This document shows, in pieces, positions 49,373 to 63,203 of a stretch of 64,000 nucleotides of DNA (the stretch's first letter is position 1; each line of letters begins with the position of its first letter). This DNA comes from Antedon bifida (Eukaryota; Echinodermata; Crinoidea; Comatulida; Antedonidae): positions 17,546,001 to 17,610,000 of the forward strand of contig OY727097.1 in the NCBI GenBank assembly GCA_963402885.1. The letters are read 5' to 3'. The notes below the pieces were generated by a model, which searched no databases, was not told the origin of the DNA, and saw nothing but the letters and a program-made list of their open reading frames with translations. Position numbers and translations under genes: made by a program.

Positions 49373-49856
49373 ATTTAGGTTACTCGTAGTTCGGATAATA
49401 GTCGAATGGTAGCTTTTCAGATAATTCAGTTGACTTTAATAGTTGAATGCCGTAGAAATCAAAGGCACACCATTTTAAAAATGTCTTTGTTGGTTAGATA
49501 TTAATGAAAGAACAAGAAAAACACAATAGAAACAATGGCTGCGTTGAGTAACGCGGGCGCAATCGCAACAATAAACAATTTTAAAACAATAGAAACGGTA
49601 AAGCAAAGAAAGCGGATGACACTTTAATGATTTGTCGGTATGAAATTAAAACTTCCAATACTATTAAAAACAACTAGCATTTAAATTTAGTTGATATGAA
49701 AATATGTTTGAGAATAGACTACAGTTACTGTAAGTTACAGAAGATTATATTACCATTTACATTATGACACTGTAACTGAATATAAATACCAGAATGACAC
49801 TTGTACAACAATACCAAGCCAATATCTCAGCTAAGAACGTGGTATGGCGTTTAAGC

Positions 49857-50022
49857 ATACTTACCTGGCACAGGAGCGACTTTGATCAGGAAGGAATGTC
49901 CTCCCAAGATGAGGCCTCGGCATTGCACACACGGCTGCGGTTGACCCTTGCGATTCCCCCAAACGTGGGGAACTCGGGTGTATAATTTATGGTAGCGGGG
50001 GACTGCGTTCGCGCTAACCCCC
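49857..50022 (+). ncRNA. U1: U1 spliceosomal RNA, copy 6
   Basis: Full-length, G94 form. From this unit on, the spacer reads GATATGAAAA in place of GATATAAAA. Confidence 0.96.
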
Positions 50023-50381
50023 AATTCGACATTAATATTAGATAGCCTATGCAGTTCACGATAATCGTTAGGTTAATTAAGAACACTTGATATATAACTA
50101 TTTATGGTTACATTATCTGTTAAGAAACTTTGTTGGTTTGTAACTATATCTATTTTTCCTTTACAACTGTTGGTATAGAATATTAACATGCATTGAACGC
50201 TTCATGATTATTTCGAAGAATAATATCAATTATAGGCTCAAACTCTAGATTAAACAACATAAAGTAGTCTATTATAGAACTTATACTTATTTAAATACTT
50301 TTATTACTTTCTGTTAAACGATAATTATATTTCATTTACAATATGTATTAAATGCTATTTAATTATAGATATTTTATTTAT

Positions 50382-51203
50382 TTACATGTCATATTGTTCT
50401 TGTCGAAGAAGTTTGGCGATAGAAAACCTTTGACATTTTACACTCAATGATGAAGACGTAGTATGTACACCGTTTAATTGTTCTGTTTCAGTTTGTAAGC
50501 AATGTTGTTTTTCGCCATTTCTATCGCTGCAATTCAAGTGGTTTATGGATTGGAAATCTAGCTCCATCGGTGCATTGCGTGATATCGTATACAGGTATGC
50601 CACCCACTCGTTGTAAGTGTTGGATGTTACGTGGTACTTCGTTCCATTCACTATAATGATATATGGCAGATAGTATTGCCAACCGTCTGTCAATCGATAC
50701 CTATAACAAGAAAACAAACTTATTTATTAATAATGATGATCATGTAAATAAATAATAAGGATGATAATCAATGGTATTTCTGTTAAAATTACAAATGTAG
50801 GGAGCATTATTAAGTAAAATGACAAAGTACTGTAACCGAATAAGTACTGTAAGTAAGTTGCAGGCAGTGAGTTTTATTTAAGAAAAGGTTATTACAAATA
50901 ATGCGTTACCTGTAAAGGCCAACATAGTTATTGCAATGAATAAGTTGGTTTAATAATGTAAATCACATACCTGTGTCTGTCAACCTTTTCGATATACGGT
51001 GATTCACTGAAGATCTGACGAACGCATTCTCTGACATTCCTCATGTTATACTTCTCCGGACAAATTGTATCAATAATATGCAGCACGTTTAGAGAACCGC
51101 TGGTAGTATCTGTACAACGGAGAAGAGCCGCCACAACAAGTTCTTGAAATGATAGAGGCATCATCAATGTATCGGTGAGATCGGACAACATCATGCAAGA
51201 CAT
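50382..51203 (-). CDS. 183-residue protein, array gene 6
   Basis: Exons 51203-50971 and 50700-50382. Leu6, Thr31, Lys51, Phe127, Glu141. Confidence 0.6.
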
Positions 51204-51687
51204 ATTTAGGTTACTCGTAGTTCGGATAATAGTCGAATGGTAGCTTTTCAGATAATTCAGTTGACTTTAATAGTTGAATGCCGTAGAAATCAAAGGCACA
51301 CCATTTTAAAAATGTCTTTGTTGGTTAGATATTAATGAAAGAACAAGAAAAACACAATAGAAACAATGGCTGCGTTGAGTAACGCGGGCGCAATCGCAAC
51401 AATAAACAATTTTAAAACAATAGAAACGGTAAAGCAAAGAAAGCGGATGACACTTTAATGATTTGTCGGTATGAAATTAAAACTTCCAATACTATTACAA
51501 ACAACTAGCATTTAAATTTAGTTGATATGAAAATATGTTTGAGAATAGACTACAGTTACTGTAAGTTACAGAAGATTATATTACCATTTACATTATGACA
51601 CTGTAACTGAATATAAATACCAGAATGACACTTGTACAACAATACCAAGCCAATATCTCAGCTAAGAACGTGGTATGGCGTTTAAGC

Positions 51688-51866
51688 ATACTTACCTGGC
51701 ACAGGAGCGACTTTGATCAGGAAGGAATGTCCTCCCAAAATGAGGCCTCGGCATTGCACACACGGCTGCGGTTGACCCTTGCGGTTGACCCTTGCGATTC
51801 CCCCAAACGTGGGGAACTCGGGTGTATAATTTATGGTAGCGGGGGACTGCGTTCGCGCTAACCCCC
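51688..51866 (+). ncRNA. U1: U1 spliceosomal RNA variant, copy 7, with internal duplication
   Basis: 179 bases instead of 166 because GCGGTTGACCCTT is tandemly duplicated at the junction of stem-loops II and III. It also has A at nucleotide 52. The 5' end, Sm site and stem-loop IV are intact. The four-way junction would be distorted, so it is either a variant or a pseudogene. Confidence 0.85.
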
Positions 51867-52221
51867 AATTCGACATTAATATTAGATAGCCTATGCAGTT
51901 CACGATAATCGTTAGGTTAATTAAGAACACTTGATATATAACTATTTATGGTTACATTATCTGTTAAGAAACTTTGTTGGTTTGTAACTATATTTTTCCT
52001 TTACCACTGTTGGTATAGAATATTAACATGCATTGAACGCTTCATGATTATTTCGAAGAATAATATCAATTATAGGCTCAAACTCTAGATTAAACAACAT
52101 AAAGTAGTCTATTATAGAACTTATACTTATTTAAATACTTTTATTACTTTCTGTTAAACGATAATTATATTTCATTTACAATATGTATTAAATGCTATTT
52201 AATTATAGATATTTTATTTAT

Positions 52222-53043
52222 TTACATGTCATATTGTTCTTGTCGAAGAAGTTTGGCGATAGAAAACCTTTGACATTTTACACTCAATGATGAAGACGTA
52301 GTATGTACACCGTTTAATTGTTCTGTTTCAGTTTGTAAGCAATGTTGTTTTTCGCCATTTCTATCGCTGCAATTCAAGTGGTTTATGGATTGGAAATCTA
52401 GCTCCATCGGTGCATTGCGTGATATCGTATACAGGTATGCCACCCACTCGTTGTAAGTGTTGGATGTTACGTGGTACTTCGTTCCATTCACTATAATGAT
52501 ATATGGCAGATAGTATTGCCAACCGTCTGTCAATCGATACCTATAACAAGAAAACAAACTTATTTATTAATAATGATGATCATGTAAATAAATAATAAGG
52601 ATGATAATCAATGGTATTTCTGTTAAAATTACAAATGTAGGGAGCATTATTAAGTAAAATGACAAAGTACTGTAACCGAATAAGTACTGTAAGTAAGTTG
52701 CAGGCAGTGAGTTTTATTTAAGAAAAGGTTATTACAAATAATGCGTTACCTGTAAAGGCCAACATAGTTATTGCAATGAATAAGTTGGTTTAATAATGTA
52801 AATCACATACCTGTGTCTGTCAACCTTTTCGATATACGGAGATTCACTGAAGATCTGACGAACGCATTCTCTGACATTCCTCATGTTATACTTCTCCGGA
52901 CAAATTGTATCAATAATATGCAGCACGTTTAGAGAACCGCTGGTAGTATCTGGACAACGGAGAAGAGCCGCCACAACAAGTTCTTGAAATGATAGAGGCA
53001 TCATCAATGTATCGGTGAGATCGGAGAACATCATGCAAGACAT
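52222..53043 (-). CDS. 183-residue protein, array gene 7
   Basis: Exons 53043-52811 and 52540-52222. Phe6, Pro31, Lys51, Phe127, Glu141. The spacer between this gene's 3' end and U1 copy 7 lacks four bases (TATT), as in gene 10. Confidence 0.6.
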
Positions 53044-53527
53044 ATTTAGGTTACTCGTAGTTCGGATAATAGTCGAATGGTAGCTTTTCAGATAATTCAG
53101 TTGACTTTAATAGTTGAATGCCGTAGAAATCAAAGGCACACCATTTTAAAAATGTCTTTGTTGGTTAGATATTAATGAAAGAACAAGAAAAACACAATAG
53201 AAACAATGGCTGCGTTGAGTAACGCGGGCGCAATCGCAACAATAAACAATTTTAAAACAATAGAAACGGTAAAGCAAAGAAAGCGGATGACACTTTAATG
53301 ATTTGTCGGTATGAAATTAAAACTTCCAATACTATTACAAACAACTAGCATTTAAATTTAGTTGATATGAAAATTTGTTTGAGAATAGACTACAGTTACT
53401 GTAAGTTACAGAAGATTATATTACCATTTACATTATGACACTGTAACTGAATATAAATACCAGAATGACACTTGTACAACAATACCAAGCCAATATCTCA
53501 GCTAAGAACGTGGTATGGCGTTTAAGC

Positions 53528-53693
53528 ATACTTACCTGGCACAGGAGCGACTTTGATCAGGAAGGAATGTCCTCCCAAGATGAGGCCTCGGCATTGCACA
53601 CACGGCTGCGGTTGACCCTTGCGATTCCCCCAAACGTGGGGAACTCGGGTGTATAATTTATGGTAGCGGGGGACTGCGTTCGCGCTAACCCCC
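53528..53693 (+). ncRNA. U1: U1 spliceosomal RNA, copy 8
   Basis: Full-length, G94 form, no internal difference from copy 3. Confidence 0.96.
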
Positions 53694-54052
53694 AATTCGA
53701 CATTAATATTAGATAGCCTATGCAGTTCACGATAATCGTTAGGTTAATTAAGAACACTTGATATATAACTATTTATGGTTACATTATCTGTTAAGAAACT
53801 TTGTTGGTTTGTAACTATATTTATTTTTCCTTTACAACTTTTGGTATAGAATATTAACATGCATTGAACGCTTCATGATTATTTCGAAGAATAATATCAA
53901 TTATAGGCTCAAACTCTAGATTAAACAACATAAAGTAGTCTATTATAGAACTTATACTTATTTAAATACTTTTATTACTTTCTGTTAAACGATAATTATA
54001 TTTCATTTACAATATGTATTAAATGCTATTTAATTATAGATATTTTATTTAT

Positions 54053-54874
54053 TTACATGTCATATTGTTCTTGTCGAAGAAGTTTGGCGATAGAAAACCT
54101 TTGACATTTTACACTCAATGATGAAGACGTAGTATGTACACCGTTTAATTGTTCTGTTTCAGTTTGTAAGCAATGTTGTTTTTCGCCATTTCTATCGCTG
54201 CAATTCAAGTGGTTTATGGATTGGAGATCTAGCTCCATCGGTGCATTGCGTGATATCGTATACAGGTATGCCACCCACTCGTTGTAAGTGTTGGATGTTA
54301 CGTGGTACTTCGTTCCATTCACTATAATGATATATGGCAGATAGTATTGCCAACCGTCTGTCAATCGATACCTATAACAAGAAAACAAACTTATTTATTA
54401 ATAATGATGATCATGTAAATAAATAATAAGGATGATAATCAATGGTATTTCTGTTAAAATTACAAATGTAGGGAGCATTATTAAGTAAAATGACAAAGTA
54501 CTGTAACCGAATAAGTACTGTAAGTAAGTTGCAGGCAGTGAGTTTTATTTAAGAAAAGGTTATTACAAATAATGCGTTACCTGTAAAGGCCAACATAGTT
54601 ATTGCAATGAATAAGTTGGTTTAATAATGTAAATCACATACCTGTGTCTGTCAACCTTTTCGATATACGGAGATTCACTGAAGATCTGACGAACGCATTC
54701 TCTGACATTCCTCATGTTATACTTCTCCGGACAAATTGTATCAATAATATGCAGCACGTTTAGAGAACCGCTGGTAGTATCTGGACAACGGAGAAGAGCC
54801 GCCACAACAAGTTCTTGAAATGATAGAGGCATCATCAATGTATCGGTGAGATCGGAGAACATCATGCAAGACAT
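54053..54874 (-). CDS. 183-residue protein, array gene 8
   Basis: Exons 54874-54642 and 54371-54053. Pro31, Lys51, Leu127, Glu141. Confidence 0.6.
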
Positions 54875-55358
54875 ATTTAGGTTACTCGTAGTTCGGATAA
54901 TAGTCGAATGGTAGCTTTTCAGATAATTCAGTTGACTTTAATAGTTGAATGCCGTAGAAATCAAAGGCACACCATTTTAAAAATGTCTTTGTTGGTTAGA
55001 TATTAATGAAAGAACAAGAAAAACACAATAGAAACAATGGCTGCGTTGAGTAACGCGGGCGCAATCGCAACAATAAACAATTTTAAAACAATAGAAACGG
55101 TAAAGCAAAGAAAGCGGATGACACTTTAATGATTTGTCGGTATGAAATTAAAACTTCCAATACTATTACAAACAACTAGCATTTAAATTTAGTTGATATG
55201 AAAATATGTTTGAGAATAGACTACAGTTACTGTAAGTTACAGAAGATTATATTACCATTTACATTATGACACTGTAACTGAATATAAATACCAGAATGAC
55301 ACTTGTACAACAATACCAAGCCAATATCTCAGCTAAGAACGTGGTATGGCGTTTAAGC

Positions 55359-55524
55359 ATACTTACCTGGCACAGGAGCGACTTTGATCAGGAAGGAATG
55401 TCCTCCCAAGATGAGGCCTCGGCATTGCACACACGGCTGCGGTTGACCCTTGCGATTCCCCCAAACGTGGGGAACTCGGGTGTATAATTTATGGTAGCGG
55501 GGGACTGCGTTCGCGCTAACCCCC
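55359..55524 (+). ncRNA. U1: U1 spliceosomal RNA, copy 9
   Basis: Full-length, G94 form. Confidence 0.96.
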
Positions 55525-55883
55525 AATTCGACATTAATATTAGATAGCCTATGCAGTTCACGATAATCGTTAGGTTAATTAAGAACACTTGATATATAAC
55601 TATTTATGGTTACATTATCTGTTAAGAAACTTTGTTGGTTTGTAACTATATTTATTTTTCCTTTACAACTTTTGGTATAGAATATTAACATGCATTGAAC
55701 GCTTCATGATTATTTCGAAGAATAATATCAATTATAGGCTCAAACTCTAGATTAAACAACATAAAGTAGTCTATTATAGAACTTATACTTATTTAAATAC
55801 TTTTATTACTTTCTGTTAAACGATAATTATATTTCATTTACAATATGTATTAAATGCTATTTAATTATAGATTTTTTATTTAT

Positions 55884-56705
55884 TTACATGTCATATTGTT
55901 CTTGTCGAAGAAGTTTGGCGATAGAAAACCTTTGACATTTTACACTCAATGATGAAGACGTAGTATGTACACCGTTTAATTGTTCTGTTTCAGTTTGTAA
56001 GCAATGTTGTTTTTCGCCATTTCTATCGCTGCAATTCAAGTGGTTTATGGATTGGAGATCTAGCTCCATCGGTGCATTGCGTGATATCGTATACAGGTAT
56101 GCCACCCACTCGTTGTAAGTGTTGGATGTTACGTGGTACTTCGTTCCATTCACTATAATGATATATGGCAGATAGTATTGCCAACCGTCTGTCAATCGAT
56201 ACCTATAACAAGAAAACAAACTTATTTATTAATAATGATGATCATGTAAATAAATAATAAGGATGATAATCAATGGTATTTCTGTTAAAATTACAAATGT
56301 AGGGAGCATTATTAAGTAAAATGACAAAGTACTGTAACCGAATAAGTACTGTAAGTAAGTTGCAGGCAGTGAGTTTTATTTAAGAAAAGGTTATTACAAA
56401 TAATGCGTTACCTGTAAAGGCCAACATAGTTATTGCAATGAATAAGTTGGTTTAATAATGTAAATCACATACCTGTGTCTGTCAAACTTTTCGATATACG
56501 GTGATTCACTGAAGATCTGACGAACGCATTCTCTGACATTCCTCATGTTATACTTCTCCGGACAAATTGTATCAATAATATGCAGCACGTTTAGAGAACC
56601 GCTGGTAGTATCTGTACAACGGAGAAGAGCCGCCACAACAAGTTCTTGAAATGATAGAGGCATCATCAATGTATCGGTGAGATCGGACAACATCATGCAA
56701 GACAT
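55884..56705 (-). CDS. 183-residue protein, array gene 9
   Basis: Exons 56705-56473 and 56202-55884. Leu6, Thr31, Lys51 and a unique Phe74 (Val elsewhere). Exon 1 otherwise matches gene 6, three units away. Confidence 0.6.
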
Positions 56706-57189
56706 ATTTAGGTTACTCGTAGTTCGGATAATAGTCGAATGGTAGCTTTTCAGATAATTCAGTTGACTTTAATAGTTGAATGCCGTAGAAATCAAAGGCA
56801 CACCATTTTAAAAATGTCTTTGTTGGTTAGATATTAATGAAAGAACAAGAAAAACACAATAGAAACAATGGCTGCGTTGAGTAACGCGGGCGCAATCGCA
56901 ACAATAAACAATTTTAAAACAATAGAAACGGTAAAGCAAAGAAAGCGGATGACACTTTAATGATTTGTCGGTATGAAATTAAAACTTCCAATACTATTAC
57001 AAACAACTAGCATTTAAATTTAGTTGATATGAAAATATGTTTGAGAATAGACTACAGTTACTGTAAGTTACAGAAGATTATATTACCATTTACATTATGA
57101 CACTGTAACTGAATATAAATACCAGAATGACACTTGTACAACAATACCAAGCCAATATCTCAGCTAAGAACGTGGTATGGCGTTTAAGC

Positions 57190-57355
57190 ATACTTACCTG
57201 GCACAGGAGCGACTTTGATCAGGAAGGAATGTCCTCCCAAAATGAGGCCTCGGCATTGCACACACGGCTGCGGTTGACCCTTGCGATTCCCCCAAACGTG
57301 GGGAACTCGGGTGTATAATTTATGGTAGCGGGGGACTGCGTTCGCGCTAACCCCC
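57190..57355 (+). ncRNA. U1: U1 spliceosomal RNA, copy 10
   Basis: Full-length, with A at nucleotide 52 as in copy 7 but without the 13-base duplication. Confidence 0.95.
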
Positions 57356-57710
57356 AATTCGACATTAATATTAGATAGCCTATGCAGTTCACGATAATCG
57401 TTAGGTTAATTAAGAACACTTGATATATAACTATTTATGGTTACATTATCTGTTAAGAAACTTTGTTGGTTTGTAACTATATTTTTCCTTTACCACTGTT
57501 GGTATAGAATATTAACATGCATTGAACGCTTCATGATTATTTCGAAGAATAATATCAATTATAGGCTCAAACTCTAGATTAAACAACATAAAGTAGTCTA
57601 TTATAGAACTTATACTTATTTAAATACTTTTATTACTTTCTGTTAAACGATAATTATATTTCATTTACAATATGTATTAAATGCTATTTAATTATAGATA
57701 TTTTATTTAT

Positions 57711-58532
57711 TTACATGTCATATTGTTCTTGTCGAAGAAGTTTGGCGATAGAAAACCTTTGACATTTTACACTCAATGATGAAGACGTAGTATGTACACC
57801 GTTTAATTGTTCTGTTTCAGTTTGTAAGCAATGTTGTTTTTCGCCATTTCTATCGCTGCAATTCAAGTGGTTTATGGATTGGAAATCTAGCTCCATCGGT
57901 GCATTGCGTGATATCGTATACAGGTATGCCACCCACTCGTTGTAAGTGTTGGATGTTACGTGGTACTTCGTTCCATTCACTATAATGATATATGGCAGAT
58001 AGTATTGCCAACCGTCTGTCAATCGATACCTATAACAAGAAAACAAACTTATTTATTAATAATGATGATCATGTAAATAAATAATAAGGATGATAATCAA
58101 TGGTATTTCTGTTAAAATTACAAATGTAGGGAGCATTATTAAGTAAAATGACAAAGTACTGTAACCGAATAAGTACTGTAAGTAAGTTGCAGGCAGTGAG
58201 TTTTATTTAAGAAAAGGTTATTACAAATAATGCGTTACCTGTAAAGGCCAACATAGTTATTGCAATGAATAAGTTGGTTTAATAATGTAAATCACATACC
58301 TGTGTCTGTCAACCTTTTCGATATACGGAGATTCACTGAAGATCTGACGAACGCATTCTCTGACATTCCTCATGTTATACTTCTCCGGACAAATTGTATC
58401 AATAATATGCAGCACGTTTAGAGAACCGCTGGTAGTATCTGGACAACGGAGAAGAGCCGCCACAACAAGTTCTTGAAATGATAGAGGCATCATCAATGTA
58501 TCGGTGAGATCGGAGAACATCATGCAAGACAT
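57711..58532 (-). CDS. 183-residue protein, array gene 10
   Basis: Exons 58532-58300 and 58029-57711. Pro31, Lys51, Phe127, Glu141; matches gene 7, three units away, including the four-base spacer deletion. Confidence 0.6.
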
Positions 58533-59016
58533 ATTTAGGTTACTCGTAGTTCGGATAATAGTCGAATGGTAGCTTTTCAGATAATTCAGTTGACTTTAAT
58601 AGTTGAATGCCGTAGAAATCAAAGGCACACCATTTTAAAAATGTCTTTGTTGGTTAGATATTAATGAAAGAACAAGAAAAACACAATAGAAACAATGGCT
58701 GCGTTGAGTAACGCGGGCGCAATCGCAACAATAAACAATTTTAAAACAATAGAAACGGTAAAGCAAAGAAAGCGGATGACACTTTAATGATTTGTCGGTA
58801 TGAAATTAAAACTTCCAATACTATTACAAACAACTAGCATTTAAATTTAGTTGATATGAAAATATGTTTGAGAATAGACTACAGTTACTGTAAGTTACAG
58901 AAGATTATATTACCATTTACATTATGACACTGTAACTGAATATAAATACCAGAATGACACTCGTACAACAATACCAAGCCACTATCTCAGCTAAGAACGT
59001 GGTATGGCGTTTAAGC

Positions 59017-59182
59017 ATACTTACCTGGCACAGGAGCGACTTTGATCAGGAAGGAATGTCCTCCCAAGATGAGGCCTCGGCATTGCACACACGGCTGCGG
59101 TTGACCCTTGCGATTCCCCCAAACGTGGGGAACTCGGGTGTATAATTTATGGTAGCGGGGGACTGCGTTCGCGCTAACCCCC
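59017..59182 (+). ncRNA. U1: U1 spliceosomal RNA, copy 11
   Basis: Full-length, G94 form. The upstream spacer has two private changes (CACTCGTACA and CCACTATCTC). Confidence 0.96.
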
Positions 59183-59541
59183 AATTCGACATTAATATTA
59201 GATAGCCTATGCAGTTCACGATAATCGTTAGGTTAATTAAGAACACTTGATATATAACTATTTATGGTTACATTATCTGTTAAGAAACTTTGTTGGTTTG
59301 TAACTATATTTATTTTTCCTTTACAACTTTTGGTATAGAATATTAACATGCATTGAACGCTTCATGATTATTTCGAAGAATAATATCAATTATAGGCTCA
59401 AACTCTAGATTAAACAACATAAAGTAGTCTATTATAGAACTTATACTTATTTAAATACTTTTATTACTTTCTGTTAAACGATAATTATATTTCATTTACA
59501 ATATGTATTAAATGCTATTTAATTATAGATATTTTATTTAT

Positions 59542-60363
59542 TTACATGTCATATTGTTCTTGTCGAAGAAGTTTGGCGATAGAAAACCTTTGACATTTTA
59601 CACTCAATGATGAAGACGTAGTATGTACACCGTTTAATTGTTCTGTTTCAGTTTGTAAGCAATGTTGTTTTTCGCCATTTCTATCGCTGCAATTCAAGTG
59701 GTTTATGGATTGGAGATCTAGCTCCATCGGTGCATTGCGTGATATCGTATACAGGTATGCCACCCACTCGTTGTAAGTGTTGGATGTTACGTGGTACTTC
59801 GTTCCATTCACTATAATGATATATGGCAGATAGTATTGCCAACCGTCTGTCAATCGATACCTATAACAAGAAAACAAACTTATTTATTAATAATGATGAT
59901 CATGTAAATAAATAATAAGGATGATAATCAATGGTATTTCTGTTAAAATTACAAATGTAGGGAGCATTATTAAGTAAAATGACAAAGTACTGTAACCGAA
60001 TAAGTACTGTAAGTAAGTTGCAGGCAGTGAGTTTTATTTAAGAAAAGGTTATTACAAATAATGCGTTACCTGTAAAGGCCAACATAGTTATTGCAATGAA
60101 TAAGTTGGTTTAATAATGTAAATCACATACCTGTGTCTGTCAACCTTTTCGATATACGGAGATTCACTGAAGATCTGACGAACGCATTCTCTGACATTCC
60201 TCATGTTATACTTCTCCGGACAAATTGTATCAATAATATGCAGCACGTTTAGAGAACCGCTGGTAGTAGCTGGACAACGGAGAAGAGCCGCCACAACAAG
60301 TTCTTGAAATGATAGAGGCATCATCAATGTATCGGTGAGATCGGAGAACATCATGCAAGACAT
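59542..60363 (-). CDS. 183-residue protein, array gene 11
   Basis: Exons 60363-60131 and 59860-59542. Unique Ala32 (Asp elsewhere); Lys51, Glu141. Confidence 0.6.
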
Positions 60364-60847
60364 ATTTAGGTTACTCGTAGTTCGGATAATAGTCGAATGG
60401 TAGCTTTTCAGATAATTCAGTTGACTTTAATAGTTGAATGCCGTAAAAATCAAAGGCACACCATTTTAAAAATGTCTTTGTTGGTTAGATATTAATGAAA
60501 GAACAAGAAAAACACAATAGAAACAATGGCTGCGTTGAGTAACGCGGGCGCAATCGCAACAATAAACAATTTTAAAACAATAGAAACGGTAAAGCAAAGA
60601 AAGCGGATGACACTTTAATGATTTGTCGGTATGAAATTAAAACTTCCAATACTATTACAAACAACTAGCATTTAAATTTAGTTGATATGAAAATATGTTT
60701 GAGAATAGACTACAGTTACTGTAAGTTACAGAAGATTATATTACCATTTACATTATGACACTGTAACTGAATATAAATACCAGAATGACACTTGTACAAC
60801 AATACCAAGCCAATATCTCAGCTAAGAACGTGGTATGGCGTTTAAGC

Positions 60848-61013
60848 ATACTTACCTGGCACAGGAGCGACTTTGATCAGGAAGGAATGTCCTCCCAAGA
60901 TGAGGCCTCGGCATTGCACACACGGCTGCGGTTGACCCTTGCGATTCCCCCAAACGTGGGGAACTCGGGTGTATAATTTATGGTAGCGGGGGACTGCGTT
61001 CGCGCTAACCCCC
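60848..61013 (+). ncRNA. U1: U1 spliceosomal RNA, copy 12
   Basis: Full-length, G94 form. Confidence 0.96.
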
Positions 61014-61372
61014 AATTCGACATTAATATTAGATAGCCTATGCAGTTCACGATAATCGTTAGGTTAATTAAGAACACTTGATATATAACTATTTATGGTT
61101 ACATTATCTGTTAAGAAACTTTGTTGGTTTGTAACTATATTTATTTTTCCTTTACAACTGTTGGTATAGAATATTAACATGCATTGAACGCTTCATGATT
61201 ATTTCGAAGAATAATATCAATTATAGGCTCAAACTCTAGATTAAACAACATAAAGTAGTCTATTATAGAACTTATACTTATTTAAATACTTTTATTACTT
61301 TCTGTTAAACGATAATTATATTTCATTTACAATATGTATTAAATGCTATTTAATTATAGATATTTTATTTAT

Positions 61373-62194
61373 TTACATGTCATATTGTTCTTGTCGAAGA
61401 AGTTTGGCGATAGAAAACCTTTGACATTTTACACTCAATGATGAAGACGTAGTATGTACACCGTTTAATTGTTCTGTTTCAGTTTGTAAGCAATGTTGTT
61501 TTTCGCCATTTCTATCGCTGCAATTCAAGTGGTTTATGGATTGGAGATCTAGCTCCATCGGTGCATTGCGTGATATCGTATACAGGTATGCCACCCACTC
61601 GTTGTAAGTGTTGGATGTTACGTGGTACTTCGTTCCATTCACTATAATGATATATGGCAGATAGTATTGCCAACCGTCTGTCAATCGATACCTATAACAA
61701 GAAAACAAACTTATTTATTAATAATGATGATCATGTAAATAAATAATAAGGATGATAATCAATGGTATTTCTGTTAAAATTACAAATGTAGGGAGCATTA
61801 TTAAGTAAAATGACAAAGTACTGTAACCGAATAAGTACTGTAAGTAAGTTGCAGGCAGTGAGTTTTATTTAAGAAAAGGTTATTACAAATAATGCGTTAC
61901 CTGTAAAGGCCAACATAGTTATTGCAATGAATAAGTTGGTTTAATAATGTAAATCACATACCTGTGTCTGTCAACCTTTTCGATATACGGAGATTCACTG
62001 AAGATCTGACGAACGCATTCTCTGACATTCCTCATGTTATACTTCTCCGGACAAATTGTATCAATAATATGCAGCACGTTTAGAGAACCGCTGGTAGTAT
62101 CTGGACAACGGAGAAGAGCCGCCACAACAAGTTCTTGAAATGATAGAGGCATCATCAATGTATCGGTGAGATCGGAGAACATCATGCAAGACAT
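61373..62194 (-). CDS. 183-residue protein, array gene 12
   Basis: Exons 62194-61962 and 61691-61373. Pro31, Lys51, Leu127, Glu141; same protein as gene 8. Confidence 0.6.
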
Positions 62195-62678
62195 ATTTAG
62201 GTTACTCGTAGTTCGGATAATAGTCGAATGGTAGCTTTTCAGATAATTCAGTTGACTTTAATAGTTGAATGCCGTAAAAATCAAAGGCACACCATTTTAA
62301 AAATGTCTTTGTTGGTTAGATATTAATGAAAGAACAAGAAAAACACAATAGAAACAATGGCTGCGTTGAGTAACGCGGGCGCAATCGCAACAATAAACAA
62401 TTTTAAAACAATAGAAACGGTAAAGCAAAGAAAGCGGATGACACTTTAATGATTTGTCGGTATGAAATTAAAACTTCCAATACTATTACAAACAACTAGC
62501 ATTTAAATTTAGTTGATATGAAAATATGTTTGAGAATAGACTACAGTTACTGTAAGTTACAGAAGATTATATTACCATTTACATTATGACACTGTAACTG
62601 AATATAAATACCAGAATGACACTTGTACAACAATACCAAGCCAATATCTCAGCTAAGAACGTGGTATGGCGTTTAAGC

Positions 62679-62844
62679 ATACTTACCTGGCACAGGAGCG
62701 ACTTTGATCAGGAAGGAATGTCCTCCCAAGATGAGGCCTCGGCATTGCACACACGGCTGCGGTTGACCCTTGCGATTCCCCCAAACGTGGGGAACTCGGG
62801 TGTATAATTTATGGTAGCGGGGGACTGCGTTCGCGCTAACCCCC
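62679..62844 (+). ncRNA. U1: U1 spliceosomal RNA, copy 13
   Basis: Full-length, G94 form; last U1 in the window. Confidence 0.96.
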
Positions 62845-63203
62845 AATTCGACATTAATATTAGATAGCCTATGCAGTTCACGATAATCGTTAGGTTAATT
62901 AAGAACACTTGATATATAACTATTTATGGTTACATTATCTGTTAAGAAACTTTGTTGGTTTGTAACTATATTTATTTTTCCTTTACAACTGTTGGTATAG
63001 AATATTAACATGCATTGAACGCTTCATGATTATTTCGAAGAATAATATCAATTATAGGCTCAAACTCTAGATTAAACAACATAAAGTAGTCTATTATAGA
63101 ACTTATACTTATTTAAATACTTTTATTACTTTCTGTTAAACGATAATTATATTTCATTTACAATATGTATTAAATGCTATTTAATTATAGATATTTTATT
63201 TAT

